A program made the position numbers and the translations under genes. A DNA stretch of 6,227 bases from an uncultured Collinsella sp. (GTDB lineage: Bacteria; Actinomycetota; Coriobacteriia; Coriobacteriales; Coriobacteriaceae). A model generated the notes under the pieces. It saw only the letters and a list, made by a program, of their open reading frames with translations, made no database searches and was not told where the DNA came from. The stretch covers positions 1-6,227 of the forward strand of contig CABUHP010000107.1 of the NCBI GenBank assembly GCA_902491415.1, in the 5' to 3' direction. Positions 1 through 6,227 of this stretch are shown here, piece after piece (position 1 is the stretch's first letter; each line of letters starts with the position of its first letter).

Positions 1-720
1 GCCGCCAAAGATGCGCGGGCGCAGCGGCGTGCGGCTCTTAAGGTAGAGTGCGCCAGATGCCACGGGACCGCCAATCTTGTGGGCTGCGACGGACATGGCG
101 TCGACGCCCAGCTCGGTGACATCGAGCGGAATATGCAGATACCCCTGGATGGCATCGGTGTGGAACAGGGCGCCAACGGTATGCGTGGCCGCGGCAAGCT
201 CGCGGATGGGCTGCACCACGCCGGTCTCGTTGTTGGCAACCATGATGCTCACGAGCGCCACGTCGTCGCCTAGCAGCTCGACAAGCGTGGCAGGCTCAAT
301 GTAGCCCATGCGGCAGGGCTGCACCAGGTCGACGGTAAAGCCGGCGGCACGCAGCAACGGCAGGTTGTCCAGAATCGAATCGTGCTCGATGGCCGAAACG
401 ATTACACGATCGCGCTTGCGATCGCGCTGACGAGCGCCCTCGGCAAGACCGAGCAGCGCCAGCTGGTTGGCTTCGGTGCCGCCGTTGGTCAGTACAATCT
501 CGGACGGGCGGACGCGCGCGCCAAAGCTGCGGGCGATCTCGCGACGTGCAACCTCCAGACGCGCGGCAGCCTTGCGGCCGAGCGAATGCAGCGAGTTGGG
601 GTTGACGCCGGCAAGCTCGCTGTCGTCGTACTCGCGCTGCGCAAGGAGCGCCTCGGCGCGCATAGGCGTCGAGGCGGCGAAGTCAAGATTCACGGGTATG
701 CGGTTTTGACCTGCGGTCAT
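1..720 (-). CDS. Cysteine desulfurase family aminotransferase (class V), N-terminal 240 residues
   Basis: The first 240 codons of a PLP enzyme of the NifS/IscS type; the 3' part is cut off by the left window edge and no stop is seen. These enzymes take sulfur from L-cysteine as an enzyme persulfide for Fe-S clusters or tRNA thiolation. Translated from the ATG at 720, it shows LDFAASTP (12-19), NPNSLHSLGR (40-49), the PLP-phosphate loop TNGGTEAN (78-85), His113 in IEH, NNETG (163-167), HTDAIQ (187-192) and AAHKIGGP (212-219) with the PLP lysine K215. From memory of E. coli IscS, its His104, Asn155, Asp180, Gln183 and Lys206 align with H113, N164, D189, Q192 and K215 at a constant offset of 9. 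The catalytic cysteine loop lies outside the window, so a cysteine desulfurase role is likely but not proven. It begins 6 bp after rpe. Confidence 0.92.
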   Translation of the reverse strand, partial: MTAGQNRIPVNLDFAASTPMRAEALLAQREYDDSELAGVNPNSLHSLGRKAAARLEVARREIARSFGARVRPSEIVLTNGGTEANQLALLGLAEGARQRDRKRDRVIVSAIEHDSILDNLPLLRAAGFTVDLVQPCRMGYIEPATLVELLGDDVALVSIMVANNETGVVQPIRELAAATHTVGALFHTDAIQGYLHIPLDVTELGVDAMSVAAHKIGGPVASGALYLKSRTPLRPRIFGG

Positions 721-726
721 AAGGGT

Positions 727-1398
727 TTATGCCTCCTGTGCGGCCTCGTTGCCCAGCTTCTGCAGCAGCGCAACCTCGGCGGCGGGATCTTCGGACTTAA
801 ATACGGCGGAGCCGGCAACGAGCACGTTGGCGCCGGCCTTGACGACCTCGGCAATGTTCTTGGAAGAGATGCCGCCGTCGACCTCGATGAGGGGCGAAAC
901 GCCGTGACGCTCGCACATCGCCTTGAGCTCGTGGAGCTTAGCGATGGTGCCCGGGATAAAGCTCTGGCCGCCAAAGCCGGGGTTCACGCTCATTAGCAGC
1001 ACCATATCGACGACGTCGATGATGCTCTCGAGAACGCACACGGGGGTGGCGGGGTTGAGCACCACACCGGCCTTGACGCCGCGCTGCTGCAGATGCGTGA
1101 GCGTGCGGTGCAGGTGCGTGGAGGCCTCGTAGTGCACGGTGATCATATCGGCACCGGCGTCGGCGTACCAATCGACCGTTTCGTCGGGGTTCGACACCAT
1201 CAGGTGCGCGTCGACCGGTACATCGGTGGAGCGCTTGACGGCCTTGAGGATGTCAACGCCAAAGGTGAGGTTGCCGGTAAAGTGACCGTCCATAACGTCG
1301 AAGTGCACGTAGTCGGCACCGGCGATCTTGTCGAGTTCGCCCTTGAGGTTGGCCATGTCGGCCGAAAGGACGGACGGAGCGATTTTGATGGAACCCAT
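727..1398 (-). CDS. rpe: Ribulose-phosphate 3-epimerase
   Basis: Rpe is a cytosolic metal-dependent TIM-barrel enzyme that interconverts D-ribulose 5-phosphate and D-xylulose 5-phosphate in the pentose phosphate pathway. The 223-residue length is typical. APSVLSAD (7-14) opens strand 1. The metal ligands and catalytic residues are in place: His32 and Asp34 in HFDVMDGHF (32-40), His65 in AHLMV (64-68) and Asp174 in EVDGGI (172-177). The flexible MSVNPGFGGQ loop is at 136-145, and the phosphate-binding end (VAGSAVF, 194-200) is present. After MDGHF the sequence is TGNLTFGV where I would expect VPN-T-GP; those positions are not catalytic. The ATG at 1398 has GAAAGG 8 nt upstream (1407-1412) and lies 18 bp after gpsA. 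The gene ends 6 bp before the next one, which takes its ribosome binding site from inside rpe. Confidence 0.97.
   Translation of the reverse strand: MGSIKIAPSVLSADMANLKGELDKIAGADYVHFDVMDGHFTGNLTFGVDILKAVKRSTDVPVDAHLMVSNPDETVDWYADAGADMITVHYEASTHLHRTLTHLQQRGVKAGVVLNPATPVCVLESIIDVVDMVLLMSVNPGFGGQSFIPGTIAKLHELKAMCERHGVSPLIEVDGGISSKNIAEVVKAGANVLVAGSAVFKSEDPAAEVALLQKLGNEAAQEA
732..737 (-). promoter_or_regulatory. Shine-Dalgarno of the cysteine desulfurase gene
   Basis: AGGAGG on the minus strand, a full consensus site inside the last codons of rpe, 11 nt before the ATG at 720. It supports that start and places the gene in the same transcript as rpe. Confidence 0.75.
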
Positions 1399-1416
1399 GG
1401 TAGAAGCCTTTCTGCG

Positions 1417-2424
1417 CTAGTCGGTGAGTCCGTAGAACTCTTGAGAAGGGACGCGATCGGTAAGAATCTCGAGCGCCCTATCTAAAGTAACACCGTTGTA
1501 GAGCGTTTGCTCCACGGCAAAGGTGAGCGGAATGTCTACGCCCAGTGAACGGGCAAGCTCGCTGACGCTGCGGGCCGCGACGGCGCCCTCAACCACCATA
1601 TGCGTGCGCGTCTGATACTCGTCGAGCGATACGCCATGAGCGAACTCGTAGCCAAAGGTGCGGTTGCGCGAATGCTCCGAGGTGCAGGTGGCAATGAGGT
1701 CGCCCATGCCGGCAAGCCCCATGCAGGTCATAGCCTGCCCGCCGCGGGCATGCACCAGACGGCTGATCTCGGCCAGGCCGCGCGTCATGATAAGGGCGAG
1801 CGTATTGTCGCCCGCACCGGTGCCGGCGGAGATGCCACATACGATGGCGATGACGTTTTTCATGGCGCCGCAGACCTCGACACCGGTCATGTCTTGCGAC
1901 AGATAGATGCGGAAGGCCGTGGACAGGAGCAGTTCCCTAAAGGTCTCCCCTATCTGCGGATCTTTGCTTGCGATGACGGCGGCAGAAAGTCCGCCGCGGC
2001 AGATTTCCTCAGCATGGTTGGGGCCCGAGAGCGCCGCCACGCGCGACTCGTTGCCGATCTCGCTGGCGATGACCTCGCTCATAAGCAGGCCGGACTCGGG
2101 CTCGATGCCCTTGGTGAGGCAGAGCACTGGGGTATCGGCGGCGATAAAGGGCGCGGCCTGGTGGCACACGCTGCGAAGGTGCGTCGAAGGAACGGCAAAG
2201 ATGATGGCCTCGGCGCCGTCGAGCGCCTGCACGAGCTCGGTCGTGGCGACGACGTTTCCGGGCAGCACGTAGTCCACAAGGTAGCGGGGGTTGCGGTGTT
2301 CGCCATTGATGCCGGCGGCCGTCTGCTCGCTATGGGCCCACATGGTCACGCGCTCGGCTCGCGCGGCGGCAAGGCCGGCGACGGCGGTTCCCCAGGAGCC
2401 AGAGCCAATCAGCGCAACATTCAT
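1417..2424 (-). CDS. gpsA: NAD(P)-dependent glycerol-3-phosphate dehydrogenase GpsA
   Basis: GpsA is a cytosolic enzyme that reduces dihydroxyacetone phosphate to sn-glycerol-3-phosphate with NAD(P)H, supplying the backbone of phospholipids. The 335-residue product has the expected length. The N-terminal Rossmann fold starts with GSGSWGTA (7-14). FAVPS (76-80), LTKGIE (103-108) and SGPNHAEE (133-140) follow. The C-terminal helical domain holds the AMKN block with the probable catalytic Lys189, GDNTLALIMTRGLAEI (205-220) and the GLAGMGDLIATCTSEHSRN block (236-254). No key residue appears missing. The ATG at 2424 has AGGAG 6 nt upstream (2431-2435), overlapping the plsY stop codon 9 bp away, which suggests coupled synthesis. 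The gene ends with TAG, 18 bp before rpe, the widest gap in this operon. Confidence 0.98.
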   Translation of the reverse strand: MNVALIGSGSWGTAVAGLAAARAERVTMWAHSEQTAAGINGEHRNPRYLVDYVLPGNVVATTELVQALDGAEAIIFAVPSTHLRSVCHQAAPFIAADTPVLCLTKGIEPESGLLMSEVIASEIGNESRVAALSGPNHAEEICRGGLSAAVIASKDPQIGETFRELLLSTAFRIYLSQDMTGVEVCGAMKNVIAIVCGISAGTGAGDNTLALIMTRGLAEISRLVHARGGQAMTCMGLAGMGDLIATCTSEHSRNRTFGYEFAHGVSLDEYQTRTHMVVEGAVAARSVSELARSLGVDIPLTFAVEQTLYNGVTLDRALEILTDRVPSQEFYGLTD

Positions 2425-2430
2425 GACTCT

Positions 2431-2435
2431 CTCCT
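2431..2435 (-). promoter_or_regulatory. Shine-Dalgarno of gpsA overlapping the plsY stop
   Basis: On the minus strand the plsY stop TAG runs directly into the ribosome binding site (TAGGAG), 6 nt before the gpsA ATG. Termination of plsY therefore takes place on the gpsA initiation site, an arrangement that favours coupled translation of two enzymes acting in sequence. Confidence 0.75.
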
Positions 2436-3117
2436 ACTTATCGTCGGGCTCGGTGACGCGCTTGGTAAACGAGAGCTTGGACTCCTTACCGGTCATGAGC
2501 TTTTTGATGTTCGCACGATGGGCCCACACCACAGTAATGCCGATCAGCGCCATGCAAAACTTAAGTCCGAGGCTGCTGTACGGAAAGACCGCGCAGGCAG
2601 CAATGGGAAGACCGATGGCCGCGGCAAGCGAGCCCACCGACACAAACTTGGTGATGGCGACGGCCACGATAAACATGCCCAGCAGCGAAAGTCCGATGGG
2701 CCAGTACCAGGCGAGGATGACGCCCAGACCAACCGCGATGCCCTTGCCGCCATGGAAGTTGAGGTAGGGCGAGAAGATATGGCCCCACACGGCTGCCAGG
2801 CAAATGACGCCGAGCATCCAGTCGCCGGCGGCACCGGGGGCCATAATGCTCACGGGGAAGCCATAGCCCAAGTCGGCAATGAGCGGACGCGCGATAAGGA
2901 CGCAGATGGCGCCCTTAAGGCAGTCGAGCAGCAGCGTGAGCGCGGCCACCTTGGGGCCGGCCACGCGCAGGGCGTTGGTGGTGCCGATGTTGCCGGAGCC
3001 CGCCTTACGAATGTCCGTGTGGTTGAACACGCGGCCCAGGATCAGACCAAACGGAATCGCCCCGATAAAGAACGAGACCACGGCGCAGATGGCGGTCAGA
3101 AGAATCGGATTATGCAT
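2434..3117 (-). CDS. plsY: Acyl-phosphate glycerol-3-phosphate acyltransferase PlsY
   Basis: PlsY is an inner-membrane enzyme that transfers an acyl chain from acyl-phosphate (made by PlsX, not in this window) to sn-glycerol-3-phosphate, giving lysophosphatidate. The 227-residue product is strongly hydrophobic, with about five or six membrane-length segments (for example 6-28, 56-79, 128-157, 159-180 and 184-200). The three family motifs are present: DIRKAGSGNIGTTNALR (35-51), the GHIFSPYLNFHGGKG loop (112-126), and the C-terminal HRANIKKLMTGKES (200-213). I place the start at the ATG at 3117, not the in-frame ATG at 3165. The shorter form begins right before the first membrane segment and has AAGGAG 7 nt upstream; the longer form adds 16 charged residues deep inside der. 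The TAG stop overlaps the Shine-Dalgarno of gpsA, whose product makes PlsY's substrate. Confidence 0.97.
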   Translation of the reverse strand: MHNPILLTAICAVVSFFIGAIPFGLILGRVFNHTDIRKAGSGNIGTTNALRVAGPKVAALTLLLDCLKGAICVLIARPLIADLGYGFPVSIMAPGAAGDWMLGVICLAAVWGHIFSPYLNFHGGKGIAVGLGVILAWYWPIGLSLLGMFIVAVAITKFVSVGSLAAAIGLPIAACAVFPYSSLGLKFCMALIGITVVWAHRANIKKLMTGKESKLSFTKRVTEPDDK

Positions 3118-4444
3118 CCTTTTGCTCCTTCTTCCTAAAGAAGAGTCGAATGGGCGTGCCGGCAAAGTCGAAGGTCGAGCGCATGCGGTTCTCCACGTAG
3201 CGCTGGTAGGTGTCGTTGACCAGGTCGCTGTGGTTGACGAAGAACGTGAACGTCGGCGGGTTGACGCCCGTCTGGGTCACGTAGTGCATACGCAGGCGGC
3301 GCTTGCCGTCCACCACGGTATGACCGAACTCGCGCAGGTCGGTGAGGAACGTGTTGAGGCGCGAGGTGCTGATCTTTTGCGAGCGCGTCTTTTCGGCGGC
3401 GTCGACCATTGCCCAGATCTTCTCGACGCTGCGGCCGGTCAGGGCAGAGATGCGCAGGTACTGGGCCCAGGGAGCCATGACGCCCAGACGGCGGTCGATG
3501 GTTTCCATGCAGGCCTCGCGCTTACGGTCGTCGTCGAGCAGATCCCACTTGTTGAGCAGCACAACGATGGCGCAGCCGCGCTCGATGGCAAGACCCATGA
3601 CCTTCTGGTCCTGCTCGGTGACGCCCACGGAGGCGTCGACGACGAGCAGCGCCACGTCGGCGCGGTCGATGGCGCGCAGGCCGCGAACCATAGAGTAGTA
3701 CTCGATGTTCTCGTACACGGTGCTCTTCTTGCGAATGCCCGCGGTGTCGACCATGCGGTAGTGCTTGCCGTTGCGCTCGACGACCGTGTCGATGGCGTCG
3801 CGCGTGGTGCCGGCAATGTTGGACACGATGGAGCGGTCGGCGCCCAGGATGCGGTTGAACAGCGAGGACTTACCGGCGTTGGGGCGGCCGATGATGGCCA
3901 CGTTCAGCGCATCGGGGAACTCGTCGGCGACCTCGTCCTCCTCCTCGGGCAACAGGGCCACGATGTCGTCGAGCAGGTCGCCCGTGCCATGGCCGTGCAG
4001 GGCCGAGAGCGGCGTGGGCTCACCGATGCCGAGCGAATAGAACTCCCAGATGCTGTCGTTCTCGCGATCGGGATTGTCGAGCTTGTTCACCAGCAGAAAA
4101 ACCGGCTTGTCGCACCGCTTGAGCATGCGGGCGACCGACTCGTCCTCCTCGGTGACGCCGGTGCGGCCATCGACCACAAACAGGATGACGGCGGCTTCCT
4201 CGGCGGCGGCGAGCGCCTGGTCACGGATGGATGTGGCAAAGACGTCATCGCTCTTGAGCGGCTCGATGCCGCCCGTGTCGACGATGGTGAACTCGCGGCC
4301 GTTCCAATCGGCCGTGTGGTACGAGCGGTCGCGCGTGACGCCGCGGGACTCGTGGACGATGGCGTCCGAGGTCTGGGCCAGGCGGTTAACGAGCGTGGAC
4401 TTGCCCACGTTGGGGCGTCCGACGACGGCGACGATAGGTTTCAT
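3110..4444 (-). CDS. der: Ribosome biogenesis GTPase Der (EngA)
   Basis: Der is an essential GTPase with two G domains in tandem. It binds the 50S precursor and acts late in large-subunit assembly. At 444 residues it has the usual family length. G domain 1 shows GRPNVGKS (9-16), TRD around 37-39, DTGG (56-59), NKLD (120-123) and SAL (147-149). An acidic linker (about 167-176) leads to G domain 2, with GRPNAGKS (186-193), TTRD (213-216), DTAGIRKK (233-240), NKWD (298-301) and SAL (333-335). The C-terminal KH-like domain spans about 355-438 and includes NPPTFTFFVN (395-404) and a basic PIRLFFRKK tail. All nucleotide-binding motifs look intact. The ATG at 4444 has AAGGAG 5 nt upstream (4450-4455), touching the TAA stop of the preceding gene 10 bp away. 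The gene's 3' end overlaps plsY by 8 bp. Confidence 0.98.
   Translation of the reverse strand: MKPIVAVVGRPNVGKSTLVNRLAQTSDAIVHESRGVTRDRSYHTADWNGREFTIVDTGGIEPLKSDDVFATSIRDQALAAAEEAAVILFVVDGRTGVTEEDESVARMLKRCDKPVFLLVNKLDNPDRENDSIWEFYSLGIGEPTPLSALHGHGTGDLLDDIVALLPEEEDEVADEFPDALNVAIIGRPNAGKSSLFNRILGADRSIVSNIAGTTRDAIDTVVERNGKHYRMVDTAGIRKKSTVYENIEYYSMVRGLRAIDRADVALLVVDASVGVTEQDQKVMGLAIERGCAIVVLLNKWDLLDDDRKREACMETIDRRLGVMAPWAQYLRISALTGRSVEKIWAMVDAAEKTRSQKISTSRLNTFLTDLREFGHTVVDGKRRLRMHYVTQTGVNPPTFTFFVNHSDLVNDTYQRYVENRMRSTFDFAGTPIRLFFRKKEQKDA
3125..3130 (-). promoter_or_regulatory. Shine-Dalgarno that fixes the plsY start
   Basis: AAGGAG on the minus strand, 7 nt before the ATG at 3117 and inside the Lys/Glu-rich last codons of der. 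It decides between the two possible plsY starts in favour of 3117. Because plsY begins 8 bp before der ends, ribosomes finishing der could reinitiate on plsY. Confidence 0.8.
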
Positions 4445-4454
4445 CTGCTCTCCT

Positions 4455-5897
4455 TTAATGGGTAGGGTCAGCGGGAATAGTTGAATTGGCGGGCGTTATG
4501 CCAAGGATGTGCTCCAGGGTATCGAGCAGCTCATGTGGCATGGTCGATACCACATGAACCTCGGCGCCGCGACCGGTAAGGTTTGCGAGTAATTCGTCAC
4601 GATGATACTCGTCAAGGGTCATACCGTCGGCGTTGAACATGAGCTTAGGCACAAAGAGCATAACCCCCGACAGGTCCTGCGGCAGCTGCTCCAAGATGTC
4701 GCAGGCGACGATGAGGCCGGTCACGTCTACGTTGCCACCAAAGTAGTGGTTTTTGATGGCCGTGACGGTACCGGCAAGGCCGTGCGGCGACTCCACAAAG
4801 CGCGCCACGGTGTCGCGAGCGCTGGCGCCGGAGAGGCACAGAAGCCGCTGGTTGCGGGCGGCGACGGCCTCGCGGACGCGGGCCAGACGCTCGGCGTCGG
4901 TAGCCAGCACGTCGTCGGTCTCGTCCAGATACGAGCGGATCATGCCAATGCCGTCGTAGTACTGCGGGTACCCGTCGTAAAAGTCTGCCTCGGGAGGATC
5001 GATGCCGGCGTCCAGATAGAACTCGTCGCTCATCTGGAAGGTGTGGCGGCCAAAGCGTTCGTAGGCACGATCCTGGTAGGGACGGATCATGGCAATGGTC
5101 TCGCGCGCTAGCTCGGGCTTGTCGCTGTAGGACCAGCTAAAACGGTTCTGATGCTTGGTAAAACCGAGCGGCACAATGCCCAGGCTTGTGATTTGCTCGT
5201 GCTCCTCGCAAAAGCGCAGGGTCTTTTCCAGCTCTTCGCCGTCGTTCATGCCAGGGCACAGTACGATCTGGGCGTGGATCTCGATGCCGGCGGCCATGAT
5301 GGCCTCGAGTACGTCCATGCCGCGCTGGGCGTTGCGGCCCATCATACGACGGCGGACGTCGGGGCTCACGGCATGGACCGATACGTTCATGGGGCTCATG
5401 TTGCGGGCGATGACGTTTTGCACGTCCTCGTCGGTGAGGTTCGTGAGCGTGACGAAGTTGCCCTGCAAAAAGCTCAGGCGGTAGTCGTCGTCGCGAATAT
5501 AGAGCGTTGAGCGGCCGCCCTTGGGCAGCATGGTCATAAAGCAGAACACGCAGGCGTTTACGCAGGTACGCATGCCGTCGAAGATGGGACCATCGAACTC
5601 CAAACCCCAATCCTCGCCGGGAAAGCGGTCGAGCTCGACGGGGGTGACGGTACCGTCGCGCGGGTCGAATACCTCCAGCTCGACGGTGTCGTCGTCGGCC
5701 TCCCAGAGCCACACGATCATATCGGTCAGCTGCTCACCGTTGACCGTGAGCACGCGCATGCCCGGCTCGATACCCACATCCCACGCGGGCGATTCGGGAC
5801 GCACGTTCTTTACGAGCGCGCCCTCACCCGGCTCGGGGTCGCGGCTGCGCCCGTAATCGGCCACCTCGGCGGCGTATGCGGGTACGGTCTGGTCCAT
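4455..5897 (-). CDS. PDZ-like / radical SAM / DUF512 protein
   Basis: A 480-residue protein of the DUF512 radical SAM family, whose reaction is not known to me. Residues about 27-80 form a PDZ-like domain (SPAWDVGIEPGMRVLTVNG core). C112, C116 and C119 make a CX3CX2C cluster, the radical SAM [4Fe-4S]/SAM signature. The family block DDDYRLSFL...GNF..LTNL follows at about 136-154. The DUF512 region includes SDEFYLDAG (290-298), PQYYDG (311-316), a family-like segment at about 383-402 (NHYFGGNVDVTGLIVACDIL) and a C-terminal VPKLMF. The ATG at 5897 is chosen because it sits 2 bp after the ispH stop and has AAGGAG upstream. The same frame stays open to 6062, but that extension overlaps ispH and encodes low-complexity Arg/His-rich sequence. 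DUF512 genes commonly sit beside der, as here. A role in ribosome or RNA maturation or in the envelope would be a guess. The family call is secure; the function is open. Confidence 0.93.
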   Translation of the reverse strand: MDQTVPAYAAEVADYGRSRDPEPGEGALVKNVRPESPAWDVGIEPGMRVLTVNGEQLTDMIVWLWEADDDTVELEVFDPRDGTVTPVELDRFPGEDWGLEFDGPIFDGMRTCVNACVFCFMTMLPKGGRSTLYIRDDDYRLSFLQGNFVTLTNLTDEDVQNVIARNMSPMNVSVHAVSPDVRRRMMGRNAQRGMDVLEAIMAAGIEIHAQIVLCPGMNDGEELEKTLRFCEEHEQITSLGIVPLGFTKHQNRFSWSYSDKPELARETIAMIRPYQDRAYERFGRHTFQMSDEFYLDAGIDPPEADFYDGYPQYYDGIGMIRSYLDETDDVLATDAERLARVREAVAARNQRLLCLSGASARDTVARFVESPHGLAGTVTAIKNHYFGGNVDVTGLIVACDILEQLPQDLSGVMLFVPKLMFNADGMTLDEYHRDELLANLTGRGAEVHVVSTMPHELLDTLEHILGITPANSTIPADPTH

Positions 5898-5899
5898 GA

Positions 5900-6226
5900 T
5901 TAGTGGTAAAGCTCCTTGATGCGAGCGACGGCTCGTTCGATGTGTTCTTGCGGGGTGGAGGCTCCGGCGGTGATGCCGATGTGGTGGGCGTCGGTAAACC
6001 ACGCGGCCTGGAGCTCGGAAGCTTCCTCGATGTGATGCGTGCGCTCGCAGGCGTCTGCGCAAATCTGCGCCAGGCGGCGGGTGTTGCCCGAGTTTTTGCC
6101 GCCCACGACTACCATGCAGTCGCAGCGGTTGGCAAGTGTGGCTGCTGCCTGTTGACGCTCACTCGTGGCGGCGCAGATGGTGTTGATCACACGCAGCTCC
6201 TGCACGCGCGGGGTGATAGCGGCCAC
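5900..6226 (-). CDS. ispH: 4-hydroxy-3-methylbut-2-enyl diphosphate reductase (IspH/LytB), C-terminal part
   Basis: This is the last 108 residues of IspH; the gene's 5' part lies beyond the right edge of the window. IspH is a cytosolic [4Fe-4S] enzyme that reductively dehydrates HMBPP to IPP and DMAPP, the last step of the MEP isoprenoid pathway. The visible part carries the NTIC motif with the third conserved cluster cysteine (visible residue 18), followed by an Arg-Gln pair. It also has the substrate-binding VGGKNSGNT segment (about residues 41-49) and the GASTP motif (about 88-92) near the C-terminus, all hallmarks of the family. The first visible codon is GTG and encodes an internal valine, not a start. 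The TAA stop is followed after 2 bp by the next gene's ATG, so the two are very likely cotranscribed. The other two cluster cysteines and the N-terminal half cannot be checked here. Identification is firm. Confidence 0.95.
   Translation of the reverse strand: MAAITPRVQELRVINTICAATSERQQAAATLANRCDCMVVVGGKNSGNTRRLAQICADACERTHHIEEASELQAAWFTDAHHIGITAGASTPQEHIERAVARIKELYH
5912..5917 (-). promoter_or_regulatory. Shine-Dalgarno of the DUF512 gene
   Basis: Read on the minus strand this is AAGGAG, lying inside the last codons of ispH, 14 nt before the ATG at 5897. The spacing is longer than usual, but no better start is nearby: the next in-frame ATG is at residue 47, inside the PDZ-like domain, and a GTG at residue 12 has no clear Shine-Dalgarno. 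The arrangement suggests translation is coupled to the end of ispH. Confidence 0.55.
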
Positions 6227-6227
6227 G

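Larger units (their letters stand above)
1..6227 (-). other. Interior of a seven-gene polycistronic operon
   Basis: All seven genes point the same way. Their junctions are +2, +10, -8, +9, +18 and +6 bp, from ispH down to the cysteine desulfurase gene. There is no hairpin followed by a T-run and no space for a promoter between genes. The transcript therefore most likely starts to the right of the window and ends to its left. Promoters inside coding sequence cannot be excluded by reading alone. Confidence 0.8.

Noticed and set aside
382..996. A 204-codon plus-strand open frame across the rpe and cysteine desulfurase junction
   Set aside because: It covers two real genes on the opposite strand, has no convincing start context and shows no recognisable domain.
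1399..1416. The 18 bp gpsA-rpe gap as a possible terminator or promoter
   Set aside because: It is too short for a promoter, shows no hairpin with a T-run, and simply contains the rpe ribosome binding site.
1600..3138. A 512-codon open frame on the plus strand, antisense to gpsA and plsY
   Set aside because: Its translation is low in recognisable motifs and rich in Gly, Ala, Asp, His and Arg, as expected when a GC-rich gene is read in reverse. It lies wholly opposite two well-supported genes.
3118..3165. N-terminal extension of PlsY by 16 residues
   Set aside because: It overlaps der further and adds a charged stretch before the first membrane segment, while the ATG at 3117 has a well-placed Shine-Dalgarno.
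2879..4465. A 528-codon open frame on the plus strand, antisense to der
   Set aside because: Der is unmistakable on the other strand. The antisense translation has no family motif and looks like codon-bias shadow.
5898..6062. N-terminal extension of the DUF512 protein by 55 residues
   Set aside because: The extra residues are Arg/His-rich, out of frame over the ispH coding sequence, and the ATG at 5897 with AAGGAG upstream gives a normal family N-terminus.

Overview
The window is one strand of an ordinary bacterial chromosome. Seven genes all read on the minus strand, packed almost without gaps, so the DNA reads from right to left. The sequence is visibly GC-rich (not counted). The gene set (MEP-pathway IspH, a DUF512 radical SAM protein beside Der, and the acyl-phosphate-type acyltransferase PlsY with GpsA) fits an anaerobic Gram-positive-type bacterium. 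My best guess is a Coriobacteriia member (Collinsella/Olsenella-like Actinomycetota), but this is inferred from gene content and base composition only.

Layout in order of transcription: the C-terminal end of ispH (6226-5900, cut by the window edge); a PDZ/radical SAM/DUF512 protein of 480 residues (5897-4455); der/engA, a double-GTPase ribosome assembly factor (4444-3110); plsY, glycerol-3-phosphate acyltransferase (3117-2434); gpsA, glycerol-3-phosphate dehydrogenase (2424-1417); rpe, ribulose-phosphate 3-epimerase (1398-727); and the first 240 residues of a class V aminotransferase of the cysteine desulfurase family (720-1, cut by the window edge). The junctions are +2, +10, -8, +9, +18 and +6 bp. 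Each start has a Shine-Dalgarno-like sequence, usually inside or touching the previous gene's end. I see no intergenic space large enough for a promoter or a terminator, so this is most likely the interior of one long operon whose ends lie outside the window.

The genes are housekeeping and fall into linked themes. GpsA makes sn-glycerol-3-phosphate from dihydroxyacetone phosphate, and PlsY acylates it as the first step of phospholipid synthesis. IspH finishes isoprenoid precursor synthesis. Der helps assemble the 50S ribosomal subunit. Rpe belongs to the pentose phosphate pathway. IspH and the radical SAM protein both need [4Fe-4S] clusters, and the cysteine desulfurase could supply the sulfur.

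I found no mobile element, CRISPR array, RNA gene, notable repeat or accessory system. The one protein without an established function is the DUF512 radical SAM protein. It belongs to a known but uncharacterised family, and it is the only item here that deserves real follow-up.
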